Assembly (NCBI RefSeq): GCF_009727155.1
Contig: NZ_WNWM01000002.1
Location: forward strand, 248,001 to 312,000
From: Pseudoduganella dura
GTDB lineage: Bacteria > Pseudomonadota > Gammaproteobacteria > Burkholderiales > Burkholderiaceae_D
Direction: 5' to 3'
DNA length: 64,000 bases
Below the pieces are notes generated by a model. It searched no databases. It was not told the origin of the DNA and was given only the letters and a program-made list of their open reading frames with translations. Shown piece by piece: positions 1 to 8,699 of the stretch (position 1 is its first letter; the number at the start of each line of letters is the position of its first letter). Position numbers and translations under genes: made by a program.

Positions 1-302
1 GAAGCCAGGAAATGCAGCGTCCACAGGCCGTCGTCGGTCGTCAGCGACGGCAGTTCGCCGGTATCGGCGGCGCGCAGCATGCCGGCACTCGATTGCCACG
101 CGCCGCGGCGGCGTGCCAGCGCCAGGTGGCGGAAGCGGCGCAGCGTAACGGGCGACGCATGCAACGCTGCCAGCTCGCCGGGCGTCAACGGGCGCGTGCC
201 TTCCAGCGCCGCCAGCAGCGTGGCGTCCGCCAGCATGGGGCGGTCTCCGGGGGCCGGGCGCGCCAGCAGCAGACGTTCGCGCAGTTTGGCATCAGGGTTC
301 AT
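1..302 (-). CDS. Hypothetical protein, N-terminal part (cut by window edge)
   Basis: About 100 codons of an open frame read from ATG 302 to the left edge with no stop. An adjacent ATG lies at 305, but 302 has the better GGAG spacing. The visible part is Leu/Arg/Ala-rich and helical-looking, with LTPGELAALHASPVTLRRFRHLAL and an acidic-hydrophobic end, and I recognise no domain. The start overlaps the stop of the 444-aa gene upstream (TGA at 292-294), so the two are probably translationally coupled. No signal peptide is visible, so it is probably cytoplasmic. Function unknown. Existence of the gene is well supported by codon usage and the overlap. Confidence 0.6.
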   Translation of the reverse strand, partial: MNPDAKLRERLLLARPAPGDRPMLADATLLAALEGTRPLTPGELAALHASPVTLRRFRHLALARRRGAWQSSAGMLRAADTGELPSLTTDDGLWTLHFLA

Positions 303-1626
303 CATGTTCTCCAGCGGGATTGCCCGCATACAGGCGGTCGAGCACCGCATTGCGCCGCTTGCGCAGCGTGGGCACGGACATGCCGCCCCGCTGCGCCAGC
401 CGCTGCAGCGTGGGCAGCTCGCCCGTGTCCTCGTCCAGCCAGTCGTCCGGATAGCTGTCGTCCGACGGGCCCAGCAGCTTCAGGAAAACCGCCAGCCGCA
501 CCGGCAACGCCTCGTCGCGCAATACCGCCAGCGCGGCCGCGCGACCGGGCAAGCCATCATAGCCGGGGGCGGCGCAAAGATCTTCTTCCTGCCCTGCCTC
601 GGCATCCTGATCCGGCGGCGGCAGGATGCGGTCGGGCATGCCGTCAGGGCCTGCCCGGGCATGGGCTTGCGCCGCCACGCGGTCGAGGTCTTCCAGCCAG
701 GCGGCGGCATCGTCGCCGTCCTGGCGCCATTCGCCGCCGTCCCGGTTGCCGGACAACTCTTCGTAATCGCCGATCTCGGCCAGCATGGCGGCGATCTTTT
801 CCGGGCTGTTGCGCAGGCTGGAAAAGCGTTTCGATTTCGTGTGCAACGGGCCGGGCGCGCCGCCGAAACGCTCCAGGGTCGCGCTCCAGTTGATCACCCA
901 CGCGGCCTTGCATTGCGCGATCGACTTCATCTGGCGCACTTCGATCGGGATACCATCCGCCTCGCGGCCGAGGATCGCCGCCACCTGCCCGGCGGTGCCC
1001 GGCCAGCCGGCGAACACCTGCGCGATCGCGGCGCAGGCGGTGTCGAGCATGCGGTAGGTGTAGATGCGGTTCGGCGTGCAGGCCTGGCCGGTGGCGGCCT
1101 GGTAATTGTCGGCATCGACCTTGTCGCGCAGCGTGGCGAACATGTCGTTGACCTTCTTGCGCAACAGCGCGTCGCCGGCGCTGTGCAGCCAGAACGGGCC
1201 GCTCTTCGCATGTTCGGCCGTGACAGCGGCGGCGAACGCCGCGAAGAACGCCGGCTGCGCCTGCAGTTCGAACAGCAGCGCGAGCGCCAGGTCGCCGGCG
1301 CCGTCGCCATAGCTGTTGCCCGCGGCCGTGCCCCGCGACGACCGGGCGGCGCCGCGCAGCGCGTGAGCCACCACGTCGGTGTACCAGTCCAGCATGGCCG
1401 CCCCCTGCGCGGGATCGAGCAGGTGCACCAGCTCGCACTGGCGAAACGCGACGAGCGACGCATGGCCGAGCAGCTTCCTCACCTGTTCCCAGCCGGGTTC
1501 CTGGTAGCGCGTTCCTGGCAGCCTCATGACTTCATGCGATGGTTCATGCAATTCCAGGCCGCCGGGTCGCCGGGTGTCGGCGGGCCGGCGGCGGCCAGTC
1601 GTCATCATGCCATGGACGAGCGCCAT
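292..1626 (-). CDS. Hypothetical protein with C-terminal helix-turn-helix-like segment
   Basis: A 444-aa protein with no family I can name. Residues from about 35 on are a helical Ala/Leu-rich region (YQEPGWEQVRKLLGHASLVAF). The middle is acidic (about 280-350), and the C-terminus, LQRLAQRGGMSVPTLRKRR, reads like a recognition-helix segment similar to sigma region 4 or a Fis-type HTH. A role in transcription is therefore possible but unproven. The start is uncertain: ATG 1626, 1608, 1605 or 1527 are in frame and none has a clear ribosome-binding site. It follows the transpeptidase gene by 71 bp and overlaps the next gene, so the three probably form one operon. No signal peptide or membrane segment is seen. 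Confidence 0.6.
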   Translation of the reverse strand: MALVHGMMTTGRRRPADTRRPGGLELHEPSHEVMRLPGTRYQEPGWEQVRKLLGHASLVAFRQCELVHLLDPAQGAAMLDWYTDVVAHALRGAARSSRGTAAGNSYGDGAGDLALALLFELQAQPAFFAAFAAAVTAEHAKSGPFWLHSAGDALLRKKVNDMFATLRDKVDADNYQAATGQACTPNRIYTYRMLDTACAAIAQVFAGWPGTAGQVAAILGREADGIPIEVRQMKSIAQCKAAWVINWSATLERFGGAPGPLHTKSKRFSSLRNSPEKIAAMLAEIGDYEELSGNRDGGEWRQDGDDAAAWLEDLDRVAAQAHARAGPDGMPDRILPPPDQDAEAGQEEDLCAAPGYDGLPGRAAALAVLRDEALPVRLAVFLKLLGPSDDSYPDDWLDEDTGELPTLQRLAQRGGMSVPTLRKRRNAVLDRLYAGNPAGEHDEP

Positions 1627-1697
1627 TCAATCGGCCGTGGACGGCGCCCTTTTCACCGCTGTTCCCCGTTAGCCGGGCCGGTTCTGCCGCCTTCGCC

Positions 1698-4600
1698 CTA
1701 CCGGCCCGCCATGCCGCCCAGCAGCGCCGCCACGGCGGGTGCCGCGTGATCGCCGCCGGTGCCCTCCGAATGGCTGGCATGGACGGCGAACGCGAGCCGG
1801 TGGCGCTGGCCCGGCAGGCTGCCCGGTTCCAGCCAGCCGGTAAACCATACCGTGGCGCTGTCGCCTGCCGTGCCCGTGGGCGCCGTGCCCGTCTTGCCGT
1901 ACAGGCCGGCGCGCACCTGGCGCGGCAGGCCGTGGAAGGCGCCTGCCGCCGTGCCGGCGTCGATCACGCCTTTCATGCCGGCGCGGATGCGATCGAGCCG
2001 GATATCGAGCCTGGCGGGTGCCGGCTGCGCGGCGGTCCGCTCATCCAGTTCCAGCAGCAGGCGCGGCGCGGCCGTGGCGCCCTGCCCGATCGCGGCGGCG
2101 GCCAGCGCCATCTGCAGCGGCGTGGCCTGCATCCGCAGGCCGATGCTCATCTGCCGCAGTTCGTGGCGCGTATGGACCGGGTCGACGTGCGCGGGCGTGG
2201 CCTGCAGGGCGTCGTAGGCGCCCCAGCGGAAATCCGGCGCAAGCAGGCCGCCGTCGAGCCGCAGCCGGCGCTCGAACCCGAGGCGGCGCGCGGCCGCCAG
2301 GATCGGGCGGGCGTCGTCGAGCGCGCCGGCTTCCAGCGGTTGCAGGTCGGGCGCGCCGCCATCGGCATCGCCGAACAGCGTGCGGTCGGACAGCTCGCCG
2401 GTCCACGCGAACCAGGTGTTCAGGCTGTACGCGAGCGCCTGGGCCAGGCCGAGGCGCCCTTCCCGCGCGCGGCGGTCGATGCCCTGTTCGCGGTAGTTCG
2501 TCACATACGCGCCGCGCGCCGCGGCCGGATACGTGGGTGCGGCGGTGGCGAAATCGAAACCGCGTTCACGCGCCAGCGCGTTGATGGCGGGCAGCGGCTC
2601 GCCGGCCAGGAGCCGGTCCAGCCGGCGGTCGTTTTTCGCCGCCAGTTCGAGGCCCAGCGCGCTGACGATCTTGAACGTGGAACCGGGGCTGTGGTGCGCG
2701 CCGCCGTCGTGCTGCAGCGCCGGCAGCCGCAACGCGCTGCCGGCCGGGCTGGCACGGTCCAGCGCGCGCGCCTCGGCCCAGTTGCCGGCGTCCACGCGGG
2801 GCTGGCCGGCGCCGGCGGCGGCGAGGATGTCGCCGTTTTCCGCGTCGAGCACCACGATGCCGACCCGGCGCTGTGCCGGCGGCGCGGTGCCGCCGTCGCA
2901 GCGGCCGTCCTGCCACCGGCCCCGGCGCAGCGCCACGCAGTCGAGCACCCGCTGCGCCAGTGCCTGCAGCGGCAGGTCCAGCGACAGGCGCGCGCCGCCG
3001 CTACCGGCACGGGCCAGCATGCCGGCGATGCCGGATTCGTGCCCGGGGCCGAGGCCGAGCAGCGGCGCCAGCCCGGCGCGCGTTGCCGCGGCGGTGGCAC
3101 CGTCGCCGGTCCATAGCGGTGTGCCGTTGCGGTCGGCGACCCGCATCGGTCCATCGGGGCCGCCGCGCCGCGCTGCTTCCGCCGGCCCGGATGCGGAATA
3201 AGCGAGGGGCTGCCAGACGATCCGGTTTGCCACCACGCGCAAATGCCGGTAGCGGTATTCGCCGGGCTGCGCGGCCTGCCGCGCGTCGAGCGGCGCCACT
3301 GTCAGCACGATGCGGCGCGCGCCGGCGCGGGGTTGCAGGCGCAACAGCTGCACATCGTCCGGCGCCGCGCAGGCGCGGCCGTCGCACGCGGGGCGGGCTT
3401 GTACCAGTGCGCCTTCCACCTGCAGCAGGCGCCCGGCCAGCAGCAGCGTCGGCGAGTCGCCGGCGCCGGCCTGCGCGGAGGGCTGCGGCAAGTCCAGCGT
3501 CAGGCGCGATGACCCGCTACCCGCCGGCGGCGATGCCAGCCGGGTCCACGGCTGCCAGCCCTGGGGCAGCGCCGCGAACAGGCGGGCCGCGAGCGGCGCC
3601 AGGGCGTCCGTCACCGGACCGTCGGCCCGCCAGCGGGAGGTTTCGCCCGTCCGTACACGCCACGCCAGCAATGCGCGCTCGCTGTTGTACAGCGCGACCT
3701 GCTGGCGCACGTAGCTGCCGTCCGCCTGGCGGTACAGGCGGCGCAGCAGCCTGACGGCGGCGGCGTCGATGCGCACGTGGCGCCAGGCATCGAGGTCGGT
3801 GGCGCGCTGCTCCACCGGCGCGGCACGCCAAGCCGGCAGGTCTTGTGGTGCGAGCTCGATGGCGCCGTCGTCGGCAAGCCTTGCCAGGCCGCGCGCCTGC
3901 AAGGCCGCGAACAGGGCTTCGTCTTCCAGTTCGGGTGCCGCCTGCACGGGAACGGCATAGCTGCCCGGTGCGAGCCATGCCGTCGCGCTGGCGCCGTGCG
4001 CCGCGAAGGCCGTCACTTGCGCCCTGCCCGATCGCGCTGGATCCGGGCCATGGATGCGCGCCACCAGTTCGCCGGCCCGTGGGCAGGCGGCGCTCGGCCG
4101 GCGTACCATGTGCAGCGCACCGCCTTCCCATGCCAGCCAGCCTTCGCTGTTCAGCGTTGCCTTGCCGGTGGCGGCGCGGACGATGCCATCGCCGCCGTCG
4201 CCGAGCCAGCGGGCCGGCGCACCTGTCCACGCCAGTTGCAGCGGCAGGCCGGCATGGCCGGTCAGCGTCAGCCGGGGCATCGACGCCGTCGACTTCGATC
4301 CTTGCGCCACCAGCAGCACGTTGCGCGCCGCTGCCCGGGCACCCGCGCCATGCCACCGTTCGACATCGGCAAAGCGGTAACCCAGCCGCAGAGACATCGA
4401 CTGTGCGCCTGCGCCGGCCAGGTCGCGGCACAGGTCGATCCGCACCGGATCTTCCGCGCGCAGGCCGCTGGCCACGACCAGCGCGCCGCCGGGCTGCGGG
4501 AGCATCGCCGTACCCGGCGTTCCCGGCACGTCGAACCGCGCCCCCGGCAGTACCGGCTGGAACACCGCCGCCGCGCGCGGCGCATCGCCGCCCGCTTCCG

Positions 4601-4778
4601 TCGCCGCCGCCGTGGTCCCGATGCGCAAGGCATTTGCGCCGAGCAGACTTCCTCCCAGCAGCACGAACGCCGACGCGGCCAGCAAGCCCCACGGCACCGC
4701 GCGCGGCCCGCGCAGGTTCCTTTCCCGGCGCCAGGCGCGGCGGCGATGCTCGACATGATCAGCAAGAAGTTGGGCCAT
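1698..4778 (-). CDS. Large penicillin-binding transpeptidase domain protein
   Basis: A 1026-aa protein with one membrane anchor near residues 28-50 and a C-terminal penicillin-binding transpeptidase domain. All three active-site motifs are present: S700-T-F-K703 (acyl-enzyme serine), S785-L-N787 and K962-T-G. It should therefore cross-link peptidoglycan stem peptides in the periplasm. About 600 residues precede the catalytic domain and show no glycosyltransferase motifs. This N-terminal part is Ala/Gly/Arg-rich with many beta-like stretches and is much longer than in FtsI or PBP2. A PBP dimerisation domain is possible. It is the first gene of a minus-strand run with two uncharacterised genes. 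The catalytic assignment is firm; the role of the long N-terminal region is unknown. Confidence 0.88.
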   Translation of the reverse strand: MAQLLADHVEHRRRAWRRERNLRGPRAVPWGLLAASAFVLLGGSLLGANALRIGTTAAATEAGGDAPRAAAVFQPVLPGARFDVPGTPGTAMLPQPGGALVVASGLRAEDPVRIDLCRDLAGAGAQSMSLRLGYRFADVERWHGAGARAAARNVLLVAQGSKSTASMPRLTLTGHAGLPLQLAWTGAPARWLGDGGDGIVRAATGKATLNSEGWLAWEGGALHMVRRPSAACPRAGELVARIHGPDPARSGRAQVTAFAAHGASATAWLAPGSYAVPVQAAPELEDEALFAALQARGLARLADDGAIELAPQDLPAWRAAPVEQRATDLDAWRHVRIDAAAVRLLRRLYRQADGSYVRQQVALYNSERALLAWRVRTGETSRWRADGPVTDALAPLAARLFAALPQGWQPWTRLASPPAGSGSSRLTLDLPQPSAQAGAGDSPTLLLAGRLLQVEGALVQARPACDGRACAAPDDVQLLRLQPRAGARRIVLTVAPLDARQAAQPGEYRYRHLRVVANRIVWQPLAYSASGPAEAARRGGPDGPMRVADRNGTPLWTGDGATAAATRAGLAPLLGLGPGHESGIAGMLARAGSGGARLSLDLPLQALAQRVLDCVALRRGRWQDGRCDGGTAPPAQRRVGIVVLDAENGDILAAAGAGQPRVDAGNWAEARALDRASPAGSALRLPALQHDGGAHHSPGSTFKIVSALGLELAAKNDRRLDRLLAGEPLPAINALARERGFDFATAAPTYPAAARGAYVTNYREQGIDRRAREGRLGLAQALAYSLNTWFAWTGELSDRTLFGDADGGAPDLQPLEAGALDDARPILAAARRLGFERRLRLDGGLLAPDFRWGAYDALQATPAHVDPVHTRHELRQMSIGLRMQATPLQMALAAAAIGQGATAAPRLLLELDERTAAQPAPARLDIRLDRIRAGMKGVIDAGTAAGAFHGLPRQVRAGLYGKTGTAPTGTAGDSATVWFTGWLEPGSLPGQRHRLAFAVHASHSEGTGGDHAAPAVAALLGGMAGR

Positions 4779-4823
4779 GCCGCCCGCTAGCGGGGGGAGG
4801 AAGAAAACAGCACGTTAATGTTG

Positions 4824-4895
4824 CTGAAAACCGGGGTCGGACCCCGAAAACAGGAAATATTTCCAAAAATCGGGGTCTGACCCCGGTTTCGGGAA
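4824..4895. repeat. REPIN-like double palindrome
   Basis: Two short palindromes, CCGGGGTCgGACCCCG at about 4831-4846 and CGGGGTCtGACCCCGG at 4871-4886, are arranged as mirror images around the AT-rich centre GGAAATATTTCC (about 4853-4864). The whole is an imperfect inverted repeat of roughly 70 bp, the architecture of a REPIN (two inverted REP units). It sits upstream of the YXWGXW gene and downstream, in the opposite sense, of the transpeptidase start. Confidence 0.7.
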
Positions 4896-5031
4896 ACATC
4901 GCTGATACATGCCGTAGCAAACCCTGCACCATTTGTAAGAATCTGAAATCGCTTTATGTCGCCGGAACCTGGCGGGCTATAGTGGTTTCAACGGGGCGCT
5001 CGACGCCCGGGGCAGACAACGGAGAGATACC

Positions 5032-5670
5032 ATGATCAGGAATGCATTCATCGCGGCGGCGGCCATCGCCATCGGTTCAGCGGCCTTCGTGCCGACGCAG
5101 GCACTGGCGCAGGTCGGCGTGAACGTCGTCATCGGCACGGCACCGCCGCCGGTGCGCTGGGAAGCACCGCCGCAACCGCGCCGGGGACATGTATGGGCGC
5201 CTGGTTACTGGGACTGGAACGGCCACCGCCACGTGTGGGTCGGCGGGCAATACCTGGCCGAACGCCCCGGCTATGTCTACGCGCCGCCGCGCTGGGTCGA
5301 ATACGGCGGACGCTGGCGGCATGAACAGGCCCGCTGGAATCCCTACGGCCCCCGTGGCGACCTGGACCGTGACGGGGTACCGAACCGCTACGACCGCGAC
5401 CGCGACGGCGACGGCAAGCCGAACTGGGCGGACCGCAACGCCAGCCATTACGACCGCGGCTACCGCGACCGGAACCATTACGACCGGGGCCACGACGATC
5501 GTGGCCACGGCTACCGGAACGACGGCTACCGGAACGACGGCTACCGGGGCGACGGCCCGCGCCGCGACCAGGATCGCGACGGCATACCGAACCGCCACGA
5601 CCGCGACCGCGATGGCGACGGCGTGCCGAACCGCTACGATCACCGGCCGGAAAATCCGTATCGCCGCTGA
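5032..5670 (+). CDS. Secreted YXWGXW-repeat protein with calcium-binding-type repeats
   Basis: A 212-aa exported protein. A signal peptide (MIRNAFIAAAAIAIGSAAF...ALAQ) is followed by a YXWGXW-like segment (GHVWAPGYWDW, GHRHVWVGGQYL, about residues 55-85). The C-terminal half is dominated by DxDxDGxPNRxD repeats resembling thrombospondin type 3 calcium-binding loops, separated by a Tyr/Arg/Gly-rich stretch with tandem YRNDG units. The start ATG 5032 has GGAGAG upstream. A paralogue lies at 16555. Location is probably periplasmic or cell-surface; the function of this family is not established. A strong intrinsic terminator follows. Confidence 0.85.
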   Translation: MIRNAFIAAAAIAIGSAAFVPTQALAQVGVNVVIGTAPPPVRWEAPPQPRRGHVWAPGYWDWNGHRHVWVGGQYLAERPGYVYAPPRWVEYGGRWRHEQARWNPYGPRGDLDRDGVPNRYDRDRDGDGKPNWADRNASHYDRGYRDRNHYDRGHDDRGHGYRNDGYRNDGYRGDGPRRDQDRDGIPNRHDRDRDGDGVPNRYDHRPENPYRR

Positions 5671-5683
5671 GCGGACCGATACG

Positions 5684-5716
5684 AAAAATGCCATCCCGTG
5701 CGGATGGCATTTTTTT
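5684..5716 (+). terminator. Rho-independent terminator after the YXWGXW gene
   Basis: A perfect 9-bp stem ATGCCATCC/GGATGGCAT (5688-5696 and 5702-5710) with a 5-nt loop is followed by a run of seven T. An A-run on the 5' side could make it work in both directions. It lies 14 bp after the stop at 5670. Confidence 0.9.
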
Positions 5717-5764
5717 GGCGGTCGTTCGCGGCAGCGGTAAAATCGGCGCTTTGCCTTGCGCCCG

Positions 5765-6301
5765 ATGCCGCCTTCATCTTCCACCCCACGCACCGTGGCA
5801 CTCGCCCGCGCCGCCGCCGAAAAACTGGCGCGCCGGCCGGTGCCGCCCTCGCCTTCCGCGTGGCGCGGCTGGTTCGACGGCTCCGCCACGCCGAATCCCG
5901 GCCGCATCGGCATCGGCGCGCTGCTGCTGGGACCTGGCGGCGAACGGGTCGAGATCAGCCGCCATGCCGGCGACGGCACCAGCGGCGATGCCGAATACCT
6001 GGCGCTGATCGCGCTGCTGGAAGCGGCGATCGAGCTGGGCGCACGCGAACTGGCCGTGTACGGCGACAGCCAGGTGGTGGTGCAGGATGTGCTGATGGCC
6101 GGGGTACCCGGCGCGAAGGGGCTGGAAGAGCACCGCGCCCGCGCGCTGGGGCTGATGGCGCGGCTGGACGGGGTGGCGTTGCGCTGGCTGCCGCGCCACC
6201 GCAACGGCGAGGCTGACAGGCTGTCGCAGCGCGCCATCGCCGGCACCCGCCAGGCCGGCGACGGCCCGGCTGCCCGGGCACCGGCGCCCGAACCGGGTTA
6301 G
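5765..6301 (+). CDS. RNase H-like (reverse-transcriptase-like fold) protein
   Basis: A 178-aa protein of the ribonuclease HI / RVT_3 fold. The acidic residues of the fold are visible: WFDGSATPNPG (first Asp), GDAEYLALIALLEA (Glu), YGDSQVVVQDV (Asp) and RHRNGEADRLS (last Asp). It would be expected to bind and probably hydrolyse RNA in RNA/DNA hybrids, though members of this subfamily are rarely characterised. ATG 5765 was chosen; an in-frame TTG at 5756 would add three residues. Its stop overlaps the stop of the convergent chemoreceptor gene within the four bases 6298-6301. The family is clear, the substrate is not. Confidence 0.85.
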   Translation: MPPSSSTPRTVALARAAAEKLARRPVPPSPSAWRGWFDGSATPNPGRIGIGALLLGPGGERVEISRHAGDGTSGDAEYLALIALLEAAIELGARELAVYGDSQVVVQDVLMAGVPGAKGLEEHRARALGLMARLDGVALRWLPRHRNGEADRLSQRAIAGTRQAGDGPAARAPAPEPG

Positions 6302-8034
6302 AACTCTTCCCAGTCCGATTCGACCGACCTGGCCGCCGCGACCGGCTTGCGCGCGGCCGGCGCGGGCTGTGCCGCCGGCTGGCGCTTCACCGGCCGGGCC
6401 GGCGCAGCAACCATTTTCGGCTTCGCCGCCGCGGTCGCAGGAGCACGTGCGGAGGCGCGTGCGGAAGCCTGTACGTGTTCCGCGCCGCTACCGGTGCGGA
6501 ACACACTGACCACGTCGGCCAGCGCTTTCGCCTGCTGCTGCATCGACTCGGCGGCCGCGGCCGACTGCTCGACCAGCGCGGCGTTCTGCTGCGTCACCGC
6601 GTCCATCTGCACGATGGCGCCGTTCACTTCCTCGATGCCGGTGCTCTGCTCGACGCTGGCGGCGGCGATTTCGCCGATCACGTCGCTGACACGGCGCACG
6701 CTGGCCACGATGTCGTCCATCGTGCTGCCGGCTTCCGTCACCAGGCGACTCCCCTCGGCCACCTCCGACACCGAAGCGCCGATCAACTCCTTGATCTCCC
6801 TCGCCGCGGCGGCGCTGCGCTGGGCCAGGTTGCGCACTTCGCTGGCCACGACCGCGAAACCGCGGCCCTGCTCGCCCGCCCGCGCCGCTTCCACGGCCGC
6901 GTTCAGCGCCAGGATATTGGTCTGGAACGCGATGCCGTCGATCGTGCCGATGATGTCCACGATCTTCTTCGACGCGGCGTCGATCGACGTCATGCGGCCC
7001 ACCACCTGCTGCACCACGTCGCCGCCCTTGGCGGCGGCCGCCGCGGCGGTGGCAGCCAGCCCGTTGGCCTGCCGCGCATTGTCCGCATTGGTGCGCACGG
7101 TGGACGTCAGTTCCTCCATCGTCGACGCGGTCTCTTCCAGCGCCCCGGCCTGCTGTTCGGTGCGTCCCGACAGGTCATGGTTGCCGGCCGCGATCTCGCT
7201 GGACGCCAAGGCGATGCAGTCGGTACCGCCACGCACCTCGGTCACGATATTCAGCAGCGCCGCATTCATGTCGCCCAGCGCGCGCAGCAGCGTGCCCGTT
7301 TCGTCGGTGCCGGCGGCCTCGATGCGGCCGGTCAGGTCGCCTTCCGCCACGCGCCGCGCGGTGGCCACGGCCAGGCGCAGTGGCCGCGTGATGCCGACGG
7401 TCAGCCACCACGCGCTGGCTGAGCCGAACACCAGCGCCAGCAACGCCAGCGTGCCGACGAGCGCGCGGCTGCGCTCGTTGATGGCATCGATCTCCGCGCC
7501 AGTCTCGTCGATCCGCGCCCGCTCCAGCGCCAGCAGATCCTTCACCAGCTCCTGGTATCTGGCGGCGCCCGGCACGAACACGGATTCGAAAATCCTCGCT
7601 CCTTCCTCGAGCTGGCCGGCGGCCTTCAGCTTCGCCACCTGGTCGCGCGAACTGAGGTACACCTTGCGCTGGTCCATGATCTTCGCGAACAACGCCTTCT
7701 CTTCGTCCGTGACGAGCAGCGCCTCGATCTTCTTCTGCAGCTCCGAGGACCGCGACGAGGAGCCTTTGCTCTCGTCCGCGAAGTAGGCTGCCAGCGACGG
7801 GTCCGCCGACTTGGCGATCGCCGTGGTGCGGCGAACGGCGCTGTCGATGTTGGTATACCAGTCGCTGATCATCCGCTCCTTGGCCAGCGGCGAAGCCATC
7901 ATGTTCCTGGTGGCCTGGGCCACGTCGTCCAGGCGCCACAGCGCGATGGCGGCGATGACGAGCGCCAGCGCGATCGTGACGGCAAAGCCCAGTCCGAGCC
8001 GCCTGCCGATGGCGAGATTGCGGAAGAAGTTCAT
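6298..8034 (-). CDS. Methyl-accepting chemotaxis protein
   Basis: A 578-aa transmembrane chemoreceptor. TM1 lies near residues 12-33, followed by a helical periplasmic sensor of about 155 residues (four-helix-bundle type), TM2 near 192-212, a HAMP segment (ITRPLRLAVATARRVAEGDL) and a long cytoplasmic signalling helix. The conserved hairpin tip (FQTNILALNAAVEAARAGEQ) binds CheA and CheW. A Pro/Ala/Lys linker leads to the C-terminal DWEEF, which resembles the NWETF-type pentapeptide that tethers CheR and CheB, so it should be a high-abundance, adaptation-competent receptor. It lies 7 bp downstream of a cheW and is probably co-transcribed with it. The ligand cannot be read from sequence. Confidence 0.95.
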   Translation of the reverse strand: MNFFRNLAIGRRLGLGFAVTIALALVIAAIALWRLDDVAQATRNMMASPLAKERMISDWYTNIDSAVRRTTAIAKSADPSLAAYFADESKGSSSRSSELQKKIEALLVTDEEKALFAKIMDQRKVYLSSRDQVAKLKAAGQLEEGARIFESVFVPGAARYQELVKDLLALERARIDETGAEIDAINERSRALVGTLALLALVFGSASAWWLTVGITRPLRLAVATARRVAEGDLTGRIEAAGTDETGTLLRALGDMNAALLNIVTEVRGGTDCIALASSEIAAGNHDLSGRTEQQAGALEETASTMEELTSTVRTNADNARQANGLAATAAAAAAKGGDVVQQVVGRMTSIDAASKKIVDIIGTIDGIAFQTNILALNAAVEAARAGEQGRGFAVVASEVRNLAQRSAAAAREIKELIGASVSEVAEGSRLVTEAGSTMDDIVASVRRVSDVIGEIAAASVEQSTGIEEVNGAIVQMDAVTQQNAALVEQSAAAAESMQQQAKALADVVSVFRTGSGAEHVQASARASARAPATAAAKPKMVAAPARPVKRQPAAQPAPAARKPVAAARSVESDWEEF

Positions 8035-8041
8035 GGCGTCC

Positions 8042-8518
8042 TCAGGCGGCGAGCCGTTCGATCAGGCCCATGTCGTCGCTCGACATCAGGCGATCGATGT
8101 CGACCAGGATCAGCATCCGTTCATCGATGGTGCCCAGGCCCGTGATGTACTCGGTGTTCAGGGTCGAGCCCAGGTCCGGGGTGGCCTTGATCTGGTCCGG
8201 CGTCAGCGTCGTCACGTCCGACACGGCGTCCACCACCATGCCCACCACGCGGGTGCCGATATTGAGGATGATGACGACGGTGAACGGGCCGTATTCGGGC
8301 GTGCCGAGGGAAAAGCGGATGCGCATGTCGACGATCGGCACGATGATGCCGCGCAGGTTGAGCACGCCCTTGACGAAGTCCGGCGCGCTGGCGATCCGCG
8401 TCGGCGCTTCGTAGTTGCGGATCTCGCTCACTTTCTGGATGTCGATGCCGTATTCCTCCTTGCCCAGGGTGAAGGCAAGGTATTCGGCCGGGTTGATGCG
8501 CGTAGCGGTATCGGTCAT
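8042..8518 (-). CDS. cheW: CheW-type chemotaxis coupling protein
   Basis: A 158-aa single-domain CheW protein that couples receptors to the CheA kinase in the cytoplasm. Recognisable features are YLAFTLGKEEYGIDIQKV at the N-terminus, GVLNLRGIIVPIVDMR in the middle and the ILVDIDRLM strand near the end. ATG 8518 was chosen because AGGACC precedes it; an in-frame ATG 54 bp upstream lacks such a site. It heads a two-gene unit with the chemoreceptor. No other che genes are present here, so it probably feeds a chemosensory array encoded elsewhere. Confidence 0.93.
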   Translation of the reverse strand: MTDTATRINPAEYLAFTLGKEEYGIDIQKVSEIRNYEAPTRIASAPDFVKGVLNLRGIIVPIVDMRIRFSLGTPEYGPFTVVIILNIGTRVVGMVVDAVSDVTTLTPDQIKATPDLGSTLNTEYITGLGTIDERMLILVDIDRLMSSDDMGLIERLAA

Positions 8519-8699
8519 GGTGGTCCTGTCAGCGGTAACGTCTATGAGATGCGGAATGTTACCGCAGGCCAAGTTTTAGCGCATCAAAAATTCCGCACAG
8601 CAACGGCATTTAACCGAAAAACTTGCCCGAATTACAGCTAAAGCGTTTCATTCGTGGCACAATGCCCAGGCTTCGCATGCCTGACACTACGACCCGCAC

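Noticed and set aside
292..1749. Plus-strand frame of 556 codons over the 444-aa gene
   Set aside because: Arg/Ala/Gly-rich composition without domain or ribosome site. The minus-strand reading has normal composition and fits the operon overlap.
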